DNA of 7,409 bases from Anaerolineae bacterium (lineage in GTDB: Bacteria > Chloroflexota > Anaerolineae > Aggregatilineales > Phototrophicaceae): contig JANQRM010000429.1 of NCBI GenBank assembly GCA_028284565.1, positions 1-7,409 of the forward strand, written 5' to 3'. Positions 1 through 5,539 of the stretch are shown here, piece after piece (position 1 is the first letter of the stretch; the number at the start of each line of letters is the position of its first letter). Under the pieces are notes generated by a model, which saw only the letters and a program-made list of their open reading frames with translations, was not told the origin of the DNA and did not search any database. Both the position numbers and the translations under genes were made by a program.

Positions 1-359
1 CGAGTGCTGAACCGACTGCAAGGTACAGTGCCGCGCCCAATGCGCCTACCTACAATGATCCTTACAAGCGAAATAGTGGTTCTAATGTGACCTCCCAACC
101 GCAGCCTTTACAACAAAACTACATGCCCAACACACAGCCGGGCTATCCACCTAGACCACAACCACAAGGTCAGCCGCTTCCGCCACAGATGTCGCAAGAT
201 TCACGCCGGATGTACCCACAGCAATATAGTGGGCAACAATATGTCGATGAACCTGAAGCTGGTACGGATTGGGTGACGATAATTCTGGCGGTTTTGGCGG
301 TGATTGCTTTATTAGGATTGTGTCCGTTATATCTTTTGGGTGTCTTCCCGAATCTATAA
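1..359 (+). CDS. C-terminal part of a Pro/Gln-rich protein with one C-terminal membrane helix (5' truncated)
   Basis: The reading frame is open from the left edge (first full codon at 3) to a TAA at 357-359, giving 118 visible residues. A GTG at 87 could be taken as a start, but the frame runs unbroken upstream of it with the same Ser/Ala/Pro/Asn-rich composition, and no ribosome-binding site precedes it. The gene therefore very probably begins outside the window. The visible part has two sections. The first is about 85 residues of low-complexity Pro, Gln, Tyr and Ser sequence, likely a disordered linker. After an acidic patch (DEPEAGTDW) comes a hydrophobic stretch of about 25 residues (VTIILAVLAVIALLGL, then CPLYLLGVF), which should be a tail-anchor or last membrane helix with almost nothing after it. 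The N-terminal domain that would reveal the function is missing, so I assign none. The gene converges on mutL with only base 360 between the two stop codons. Confidence 0.75.
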   Translation, partial: SAEPTARYSAAPNAPTYNDPYKRNSGSNVTSQPQPLQQNYMPNTQPGYPPRPQPQGQPLPPQMSQDSRRMYPQQYSGQQYVDEPEAGTDWVTIILAVLAVIALLGLCPLYLLGVFPNL

Positions 360-360
360 A

Positions 361-2172
361 TTATCCAAGGCGACCAAATTCACGTGCAAGCTGGTCTTTG
401 CTCAGATGAATTAATGTCGGGCGACCATGCGGACAAGTATGCGGTGATTCACAGCGTTCTAGTTGGCGGATAATCCCTTGCATCTCGTCTAAACTCAGGA
501 TTTGTCCCGCTTTTACTGAGGCACGTTTGCAGACATGCTGGATTAGCTTTTCTTCAATCGCTTCCTCGCCGGGAGTCTTGTCTTGGGCAAGGTCTTCGAG
601 TGTTTGTAAGATGACTTCGTTAGAGTCGATGTTAGCAAGTAGGGCAGGTATCCGACGGACTGCAAAGGTGTTGGGTCCAAACGCTTCGAGGTTAAAGCCT
701 AATGCTTGCAATAGTTCTTGCTTTTCCTCGATGAGACGTGCGTCTTCTGGTGAGACATTGAGTGTCTGTAATTCAAGCGTTTGTTGAGTCACAATATCAT
801 TTGTACGGTAGGACTCCATAAATTTTTCATACATTATCCGTTCATGTGCCGCGTGCTGGTCAATCAAATACATACCAGCAGGTCCTTCTGCCACGATATA
901 GGTCGCCCCTACTTGTCCAATCACTCGTAAAAGGGGAAGTGTACGTGGACGTTCAGGCATTCCCAAACCATATGGAATCTCTGTCCCGCCCGCAATGAAT
1001 GTGTCATCTGGATACTGGCGTGGATGATAGCCGGGACTCTCGTAATCCAAAACCAAATCAGATTGGTAGGTGTCGGCATCACGGTTGCCGGTTGACCAGA
1101 ACGTCTTATCATCTTGCTTTCTCGGAAACTCTGCACCATAGCCTGTATCATGAAATTCTCGGACAGAGACATACTCCAATAGTGCTTTACGGATCGTGCG
1201 TTGTACTGCGACAAAGGCTAAATCAGGCTTTTGAAAACGTACTTCAGCTTTTGTTGGATGCACATTTACATCAACAAAATTGGTTGGCATCGCAATCATC
1301 AGCACTGCATAGGGATAACGCCCTTTCATTAACAAGGTATGATAGGCTTGTATTACCGCATGATTCAGGCGGTTATCTTGTATGGCACGTCCATTGATAA
1401 AGAGGATAATGCGGGTGCGGTCACTTCGGCTGAGACTTGGCTGAGAGACAAAGCCTTGTACTTGAATATTAGGATACCCATCTCGTCCAACTTCTTCACC
1501 AGACACTTCAATCATTTGCTTGAAATTGTCTAATCCAAGCACCTTGGCGACAACATCCGCGAGTTGACCGCGTCCATTCGAGCGAAAAAGCTCTCTTCCA
1601 TCTTGTAATAATACAAAGCGAATTTCTGGATATGCCATCGTATAACGGGTGACAACCGTCATGATTTGACGTTTTTCGGTATTATCAGACTTAAGAAATT
1701 TCAAGCGTGCTGGGGTATTAAAAAAGAGATTTTCGACATTTATCACCGTGCCGGCTGGGACACCCGCAGATTTTTCATCGACAATTTGCCCGCCATCTAC
1801 GCGAATACTCGTTCCAATGTCTTCATGCCGATGTCGCGTCGTGATAGATAATTGACTAACGGCGGAGATACTGGCTAGTGCTTCCCCACGAAATCCAAGT
1901 GTTGTCAATGTTTCGAGATCTTCAGTGTGACGTAATTTACTTGTTGCATGTCTTGTGAGGGCAAGAGATACTTCTTGTCTTCTGATACCATCTCCATTGT
2001 CACTAATTCGGATTTGTTGCCGACCACTCCCTTGAATATCAATATGGATATTGTCAGCTCCAGCATCTATCGCGTTTTCGATGAGTTCTTTAACTACAGA
2101 GGCGGGACGTTCAACCACCTCTCCGGCGGCGATACGTGCAACAACATCTTCTGCCAAAATTTGGATCGGCAT
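361..2172 (-). CDS. mutL: DNA mismatch repair protein MutL (endonuclease-type)
   Basis: This is the MutL ATPase that couples mismatch recognition by MutS to strand incision and excision. It has 603 residues, normal for the family. The N-terminal GHKL ATPase carries ELIENAIDAGA with catalytic Glu29 and Asn33, DNGDGI (58-63), GFRGEAL (93-99), a GTVINVENLFFNTPAR segment (141-156) and NVHPTK with Lys308. A poorly conserved linker spans about 335-415. The C-terminal domain has the metal-binding endonuclease motif DQHA-x2-E-x4-E (438-449), Cys548 in the VCKRASVKAG segment, and CPHGRP (580-585). This means it nicks DNA itself, as in bacteria without MutH. I chose ATG at 2172 because the product then starts MPIQIL like other MutLs, with GAGG 9 nt upstream; a TTG at 2187 would add five residues and overlap that site. 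No mutS is in the window. The gene probably has its own extended -10 promoter in the 70-bp gap behind the kinase gene. Confidence 0.97.
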   Translation of the reverse strand: MPIQILAEDVVARIAAGEVVERPASVVKELIENAIDAGADNIHIDIQGSGRQQIRISDNGDGIRRQEVSLALTRHATSKLRHTEDLETLTTLGFRGEALASISAVSQLSITTRHRHEDIGTSIRVDGGQIVDEKSAGVPAGTVINVENLFFNTPARLKFLKSDNTEKRQIMTVVTRYTMAYPEIRFVLLQDGRELFRSNGRGQLADVVAKVLGLDNFKQMIEVSGEEVGRDGYPNIQVQGFVSQPSLSRSDRTRIILFINGRAIQDNRLNHAVIQAYHTLLMKGRYPYAVLMIAMPTNFVDVNVHPTKAEVRFQKPDLAFVAVQRTIRKALLEYVSVREFHDTGYGAEFPRKQDDKTFWSTGNRDADTYQSDLVLDYESPGYHPRQYPDDTFIAGGTEIPYGLGMPERPRTLPLLRVIGQVGATYIVAEGPAGMYLIDQHAAHERIMYEKFMESYRTNDIVTQQTLELQTLNVSPEDARLIEEKQELLQALGFNLEAFGPNTFAVRRIPALLANIDSNEVILQTLEDLAQDKTPGEEAIEEKLIQHVCKRASVKAGQILSLDEMQGIIRQLERCESPHTCPHGRPTLIHLSKDQLAREFGRLG

Positions 2173-2181
2173 TATTTGCAT

Positions 2182-2201
2182 CCTCAATCATTAGAATGAG
2201 G
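2182..2201 (-). promoter_or_regulatory. mutL ribosome-binding site inside a small possible hairpin
   Basis: On the minus strand TGAGG (2186-2182) lies 9 nt before the mutL ATG and supports that start. It can pair with CCTCA (2201-2197) across a 10-nt loop, giving a 5-bp stem that would hide the ribosome-binding site. The ribosome-binding site is well supported. The hairpin is short and may have no regulatory role. Confidence 0.5.
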
Positions 2202-2204
2202 CGC

Positions 2205-2213
2205 ATTATACCA
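2205..2213 (-). promoter_or_regulatory. Extended -10 promoter candidate for mutL
   Basis: Minus-strand TGGTATAAT has a perfect TATAAT preceded by the TGn extension of extended -10 promoters. It lies about 33-41 nt upstream of the mutL ATG, so transcripts would have a short leader of about 25 nt. I see no good -35 at 16-18 bp, which is tolerated in extended -10 promoters. Read-through from the upstream kinase gene is also possible. Confidence 0.45.
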
Positions 2214-2233
2214 TACATTTGTGCTAATTATTG

Positions 2234-2249
2234 AGGCTACAGCTAGCCT
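2234..2249 (-). other. Small inverted repeat over the stop codon of the upstream kinase gene
   Basis: AGGCTA-CAGC-TAGCCT is a perfect 6-bp inverted repeat with a 4-nt loop, and it includes the TAG stop of the kinase gene. No T-rich tract follows on the minus strand, so it does not qualify as an intrinsic terminator. It could be a 3'-end stabilising or weak pausing hairpin, or chance. Confidence 0.25.
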
Positions 2250-3427
2250 GTTTGGGTAGGTTCTTCAGGTTCTAGCTCAGGACTTAAGGGCAGGCTGATG
2301 AAAAAGGTACTCCCTTCGTTTTCAATACTTTCGACCCAAGCCTTGCCACCGTGACGTAGCGCCACACTCCGTACAATGAACAAACCTAATCCACTACCCT
2401 TCAACCGCTTGTGTTCTCGACGACGGACTCGGAAATGACGGTTAAACAGTTTGTCTAAATTTTCCTCAGAAATTCCATAACCGGTGTCTTTGACTCCGAT
2501 GACCAGTTTTTCACCGACTTTATTCAACTTAACTGTGATATTGCCGCCATTAGGTGTAAATTTGATGGCATTATCAATGAGGTTGATGATACCCCGTTCT
2601 ATCATTAGCGGGTCAAATGAGAAGATAGGGAGATCAGCTTCTGCATCGACACTCAACGTCAATTCTTGTTTTTCGGCGGGGAGGAGATACTTGGCAACGA
2701 TATTATCCACTAATTGGAGTATATCACTGGGTGAGCGTTCCATCTCATAAAATCCCGTTTCAGGGTCAAAGCGTCCAGCATCTTGCATGTTGTCGATTTG
2801 TGTCGCTAGTTGGTCGATGCCTGATAATATTTTATCTACTGCATTCGCTTGTTGGTCATTTAACTTCCCAAACGCATTGGCTTCAAGAATACTGGCAAAG
2901 CCCTTCATGGATGTGAGAGGAGAACGTAAATCATGAGAGACAACACGAATGAATTCTTGCTGATTGGCATTGTATTTTTCATGTTTCGCTTCGGTAACAG
3001 CCATTTGCATCACTATTCGGAGATAGACGAGCAATTCGTCCAAACTTTTCGTTGTGTCATCTTCCAATTCATGGTTATCTCGGTAGAGCAGACCCAATAA
3101 AAGGGGTTCACCGCTACTGATGATGGTAGGGATGAGTAACCATCCGGCGTAGTGTTCAGCCAATGGATGGGGTAACTTTGAACTGACTTCGATATCAGTC
3201 ATCTTGGGTTGATTTGCCATCAAGTGATCGACTGGAAGTTGTTGTTCCTCGATTTGTGATGTTTCATAAACAGGTGGCTTGCTGAAGGCAATACAAAATG
3301 CGCTGTCCGCGTTCATCAATTGAATGGCAAAATCTAAAACCAATTTCCCTGAGTGTGTTAGCGAGGGATTGTCTGCAATTGCATGAGCCAGAGTCTGGAA
3401 GGTTACGGATGTTTCATCATCAGCCAT
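2243..3427 (-). CDS. Soluble sensor histidine kinase (GAF-like N-terminus, HisKA, HATPase)
   Basis: This 394-residue cytosolic two-component kinase has no membrane segment or signal peptide. Residues 20-145 look like a divergent GAF-type sensor domain (hydrophobic LVLDFAIQLMNADSAFCIAF strand/helix pattern, then YAGWLLIPTI and LLLGLLYRD strands); the ligand cannot be told. The HisKA dimerisation and phosphoacceptor helix carries the H-box SHDLRSPL with His165. The HATPase domain shows the N-box (Asn282, Asn286), the G1 box DTGYGI (314-319) and the G2 box GSGLGL (344-349), all intact, so an active kinase is expected. The C-terminus is an acidic tail rich in Glu and Pro. I chose ATG at 3427; only a weak purine run (GAGAA) precedes it, but a strong -35/-10 pair lies about 64-92 bp upstream. 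The gene is divergent from the receiver/ParA-like gene, whose receiver is its most obvious candidate partner. Target and signal are inference. Confidence 0.93.
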   Translation of the reverse strand: MADDETSVTFQTLAHAIADNPSLTHSGKLVLDFAIQLMNADSAFCIAFSKPPVYETSQIEEQQLPVDHLMANQPKMTDIEVSSKLPHPLAEHYAGWLLIPTIISSGEPLLLGLLYRDNHELEDDTTKSLDELLVYLRIVMQMAVTEAKHEKYNANQQEFIRVVSHDLRSPLTSMKGFASILEANAFGKLNDQQANAVDKILSGIDQLATQIDNMQDAGRFDPETGFYEMERSPSDILQLVDNIVAKYLLPAEKQELTLSVDAEADLPIFSFDPLMIERGIINLIDNAIKFTPNGGNITVKLNKVGEKLVIGVKDTGYGISEENLDKLFNRHFRVRRREHKRLKGSGLGLFIVRSVALRHGGKAWVESIENEGSTFFISLPLSPELEPEEPTQTG

Positions 3428-3481
3428 GGGGTTCTCGTTTGATAGGTTTATATATGTGTTAAGGCTTGAAGTGAGTATTCT

Positions 3482-3511
3482 ATGGTAAAAATTATATATA
3501 GCATGGTAAAA
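3482..3511. repeat. 9-bp direct repeat ATGGTAAAA at 21-bp spacing, flanking the leftward -10
   Basis: ATGGTAAAA occurs at 3482-3490 and again at 3503-3511. The start-to-start distance of 21 bp is close to two helical turns, so a protein bound to both copies would sit on one face. The copies bracket the -10 element of the leftward kinase promoter. This is a candidate operator; the region is AT-rich, so chance is possible. Confidence 0.4.
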
Positions 3512-3519
3512 CAGGACAA
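3491..3519 (-). promoter_or_regulatory. Sigma70-type promoter for the leftward histidine kinase gene
   Basis: On the minus strand TTGTCC (3519-3514, four of six consensus bases) is followed by exactly 17 bp and a perfect TATAAT (3496-3491). Transcription would start near 3484, giving a leader of roughly 55-60 nt before the ATG at 3427. This is the best promoter match in the window. Confidence 0.65.
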
Positions 3520-3575
3520 GCTAGCTTCAATAAATGCTTATTAGGTTTGCTTGCACAGCATATTTTTTCATGCTA
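3499..3575. repeat. 7-bp inverted repeat TAGCATG / CATGCTA spanning the divergent promoters
   Basis: TAGCATG at 3499-3505 and its exact complement CATGCTA at 3569-3575 lie symmetrically around 3537. Each copy sits next to, or overlaps, the -10 region of one divergent promoter. In both directions the promoter therefore contains CATGCTA just upstream of or within the -10. It may be a shared site for one regulator, or simply the extended -10 preference of the host sigma factor. Confidence 0.4.
3518..3527. promoter_or_regulatory. 10-bp palindrome AAGCTAGCTT in the divergent promoter region (operator candidate)
   Basis: This perfect palindrome overlaps the -35 of the leftward promoter (3514-3519) and lies upstream of the rightward -35. 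A second small inverted repeat, AATAA-ATGC-TTATT, follows at 3529-3542. The position suits a regulator acting on both genes, but short AT-rich palindromes arise easily by chance. Confidence 0.3.
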
Positions 3576-3579
3576 GACT
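3551..3579 (+). promoter_or_regulatory. Sigma70-type promoter for the receiver/ParA-sirtuin-kinase operon
   Basis: TTGCAC (3551-3556) is followed by a 17-bp spacer and TAGACT (3574-3579), with TGC directly before it (extended -10, TGCTAGACT). The hexamers are imperfect (three and four of six consensus bases), but spacing and extension are right. A start near 3586 would leave a leader of about 28 nt. A small inverted repeat, AGCAT (3557-3561) and ATGCT (3570-3574), lies within the spacer and the start of the -10. Confidence 0.5.
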
Positions 3580-3614
3580 TTTCATATTCTGAAGCAAAGG
3601 CAAGTAAATAGCCC

Positions 3615-4751
3615 ATGGCTGAAAAAATTCTAATAGTTGACGACGATGTTGACAGTTTAAAACTCATCGGGTTAATGCTCAAACGGCATGGTTATGAGGT
3701 GGTTGCTGCGAATTCAGGTGGACAGGCTCTGGTTAAAGCAGAAGCCGAGAATCCCAACCTCATTATCTTAGATGTGATGATGCCAGATATGAATGGGTTG
3801 GAAGTTTGTCGTCGTTTGCGCGCACAACCCAATACTGCAGAGATTCCAATCATCATGTTCACTGCCAAAACGTTGATTGATGATAAGGTGAAAGGGTTTG
3901 AAGCAGGAGTTGATGATTATCTCACTAAACCTACTCATCCTGCTGAATTAGCTTCTCGTGTGAAGGCGATTCTGGCTCGGAATGCTACCAAACAATCTTC
4001 CCAAAAATCTTCGCGTGGAATGACAATTGGGGTTCTCGGTGCGAAAGGTGGTGTTGGCACAACCACGTTAGCTTTGAATTTGGCAGTAGCAATGGAGCAG
4101 GAAGGTGATTCTCCCACGGTTGCTGATTTTAGACCCGGCGTTGGTACACTTGGCTTATTGCTTGGGTTTGGACGCTCTCAGGGGATGGCACGTTTACTTG
4201 AAGAATCGCCTGATAAAATTAATCGTCAGTCAGTTGAAAACGAGATGATTACTTATCAGACAGGACTTCGAGCGTTAGTTTCTTCTGTTCGCCCTGCTGA
4301 ATCTAAAGTCAACTATTCTCTGGAAACAGCGATAGCAATCGTCAATGCTTTGCGTGAAATCGGGAAGCCCGCAATATTTGATTTGGGATATGGACTTGAT
4401 GAAACGACCTTTTCATTGCAAAACGAGATGGATAAGCTAGTCATTGTCGTTGAGCCAAACTCTGCTTGCCTAATTATGGCTCGTGAATTAGTCAATGAGT
4501 TAGGTGTATCTGGACGCTTGAGCTTAGTCGTGTTAAATCGAACTCAGTCGAGTCTGCAAACACCTTGGCAAGAGGTCGAAAATGTCGTGGGTATGGATGT
4601 CAAAGCGATTATTGCCGCTGCGCCGGAATTGGCATTCCAAGCGACAGAAAATGGAACGCCGATTGTTCTCATGCAACCTGGACATGTGACATCTACACAG
4701 ATTGTGAAATTGGCAGGGGAACTCAAGAGTCGGATTAAATCTTTAGCTTAG
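3615..4751 (+). CDS. Response regulator receiver fused to a CpaE/TadZ-like ParA-family domain
   Basis: This 378-residue cytosolic protein has two parts. Residues 1-120 are a canonical CheY-like receiver with acidic pocket Asp9-Asp11, phosphoacceptor Asp53 (LDVMMPDMNG), Thr83 and Lys105 (TKP). A short Ser/Lys linker (about 122-136) leads to a MinD/ParA-like domain (about 137-378). That domain has the deviant Walker A AKGGVGTTT (143-151), keeping signature Lys144 but with Thr149 in place of the P-loop Lys. Its A' segment ADFRPGVGTL (170-179) keeps Asp171 but has Arg173 where MinD has a second Asp. It also has Walker B-like FDLGYG (Asp256) and the VLN strand (Asn308). This layout matches CpaE/TadZ proteins, which help place pilus or secretion machinery at the pole, although their N-terminal receivers are usually degenerate and this one is not. 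No tad/pilus gene is in view. The ATG at 3615 fits the receiver start; AAGG lies rather far (14 nt) upstream. First gene of the plus-strand operon, 20 bp before the sirtuin gene. Confidence 0.9.
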   Translation: MAEKILIVDDDVDSLKLIGLMLKRHGYEVVAANSGGQALVKAEAENPNLIILDVMMPDMNGLEVCRRLRAQPNTAEIPIIMFTAKTLIDDKVKGFEAGVDDYLTKPTHPAELASRVKAILARNATKQSSQKSSRGMTIGVLGAKGGVGTTTLALNLAVAMEQEGDSPTVADFRPGVGTLGLLLGFGRSQGMARLLEESPDKINRQSVENEMITYQTGLRALVSSVRPAESKVNYSLETAIAIVNALREIGKPAIFDLGYGLDETTFSLQNEMDKLVIVVEPNSACLIMARELVNELGVSGRLSLVVLNRTQSSLQTPWQEVENVVGMDVKAIIAAAPELAFQATENGTPIVLMQPGHVTSTQIVKLAGELKSRIKSLA

Positions 4752-4771
4752 TAAATTTATTGGTCAAGCAC

Positions 4772-5539
4772 ATGGCGGTATTGGAACAACAAGTGAGAGA
4801 AGTTGCGGAACTCGTTGTACAGTCTCAACGAGTTGTTGCATTTACAGGGGCAGGAATTAGTACACCCTCGGGTATTCCCGATTTTCGTAGTCCTGAATCG
4901 GGCTTATGGGATAATGCCGATCCAATGATAGTGGGTAGTATCTTTGGTTTCCGCCAAAATCCTCAAGCATTTTTCGACTGGGTGCATCCACTCGCTAAAA
5001 TGACAGCTGACTCCCAGCCTAATCCTGCTCATTATGCTCTTGCGAAATTGGAGCAAATGGGCAAACTGACAAGTATTATCACTCAGAATATTGACATGCT
5101 CCATACACGAGCAGGAAATCAGACTGTTTTTGAATTGCATGGGCATATGCGTGAGGCAACCTGTATCCATTGCTTTAAGGTCTACGATGGTGAGCCGATC
5201 ATGAAAACCTTCATTGCAGATGGACAAGCCCCACATTGCGTATCGTGTAATGGTGTATTAAAACCTAATGTCATCTTATTTGGCGAAGAATTACCTTACA
5301 AAATTTTGCAGTCTGCCCAAGATTCGGCTCGTGATGCTGATTTGTTCTTAATTGCTGGTTCATCGCTTGAAGTCTATCCTGCCAATGAACTCCCATTATT
5401 AGCCCATCGTACAGGAGCCAAAATAGTCATCATCAACTTGCAAGCAACACATCTCGATAACATAGCGATGCATGTTGTGAGGGATGATGTTGCGAACGTG
5501 CTTCCAGCGATTGTAGAGCAGTTAGAGAGGGTAGAGTGA
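4772..5539 (+). CDS. cobB: NAD-dependent protein deacetylase, Sir2 family (class U-like)
   Basis: This sirtuin removes acetyl groups from protein lysines, using NAD and giving nicotinamide and O-acetyl-ADP-ribose. It has 255 residues, normal for a minimal bacterial sirtuin. Motifs in order are GAGIS (26-30), GIPDFR (34-39), TQNID (104-108), catalytic His123 in ELHGH, a complete zinc site (Cys131, Cys134, Cys156, Cys159), KPNVILFGEELP (164-175), and GSSLEVYPANELPLL (196-210). The last two resemble the Thermotoga class U sirtuin more than E. coli CobB, so deacetylation rather than desuccinylation is expected; cobB is used here as the usual family label. I chose ATG at 4772; a TTG at 4760 would add four residues, and neither has a clear ribosome-binding site. 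It lies 20 bp after the receiver/ParA gene and overlaps the next kinase gene by 4 bp, so it is probably cotranscribed. Its in vivo substrates are unknown; the flanking signalling proteins are candidates by context only. Confidence 0.96.
   Translation: MAVLEQQVREVAELVVQSQRVVAFTGAGISTPSGIPDFRSPESGLWDNADPMIVGSIFGFRQNPQAFFDWVHPLAKMTADSQPNPAHYALAKLEQMGKLTSIITQNIDMLHTRAGNQTVFELHGHMREATCIHCFKVYDGEPIMKTFIADGQAPHCVSCNGVLKPNVILFGEELPYKILQSAQDSARDADLFLIAGSSLEVYPANELPLLAHRTGAKIVIINLQATHLDNIAMHVVRDDVANVLPAIVEQLERVE
5525..5538 (+). promoter_or_regulatory. Ribosome-binding site and GTG start of the GAF kinase, overlapping the sirtuin stop
   Basis: GAGAGGG (5525-5531) lies 4 nt before a GTG at 5536 that overlaps the sirtuin TGA in GTGA (5536-5539). 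This is the best ribosome-binding site on the plus strand and decides the start. A later in-frame ATG at 5560 has no such site. The arrangement suggests translational coupling. Confidence 0.6.

Noticed and set aside
999..1397. 132-codon open frame on the plus strand inside mutL
   Set aside because: It lies wholly opposite the conserved mutL gene, its translation has no recognisable domain, and mutL motifs run across it unbroken. The same holds for the smaller frames at 527-787, 921-1214, 1339-1533, 1666-1851 and 1948-2199.
2234..2249. Intrinsic terminator after the upstream kinase gene
   Set aside because: The 6-bp hairpin is short, includes the stop codon, and is not followed by a T-rich tract on the minus strand.
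3557..3574. Hairpin with T-run (AGCAT, T-rich, ATGCT) read as an attenuator or terminator
   Set aside because: The T-run is in the loop rather than after the stem, and the element lies in the spacer and -10 of the likely promoter, upstream of the expected transcript start.
4760..4771. TTG start for the sirtuin, four codons upstream of the ATG
   Set aside because: It has no better ribosome-binding site, the four extra residues are not part of the family, and an ATG follows at once.
4904..5236. 110-codon minus-strand frame inside the sirtuin gene
   Set aside because: It is antisense to catalytic and zinc-site codons of a clear sirtuin, with no start signals or protein family resemblance.
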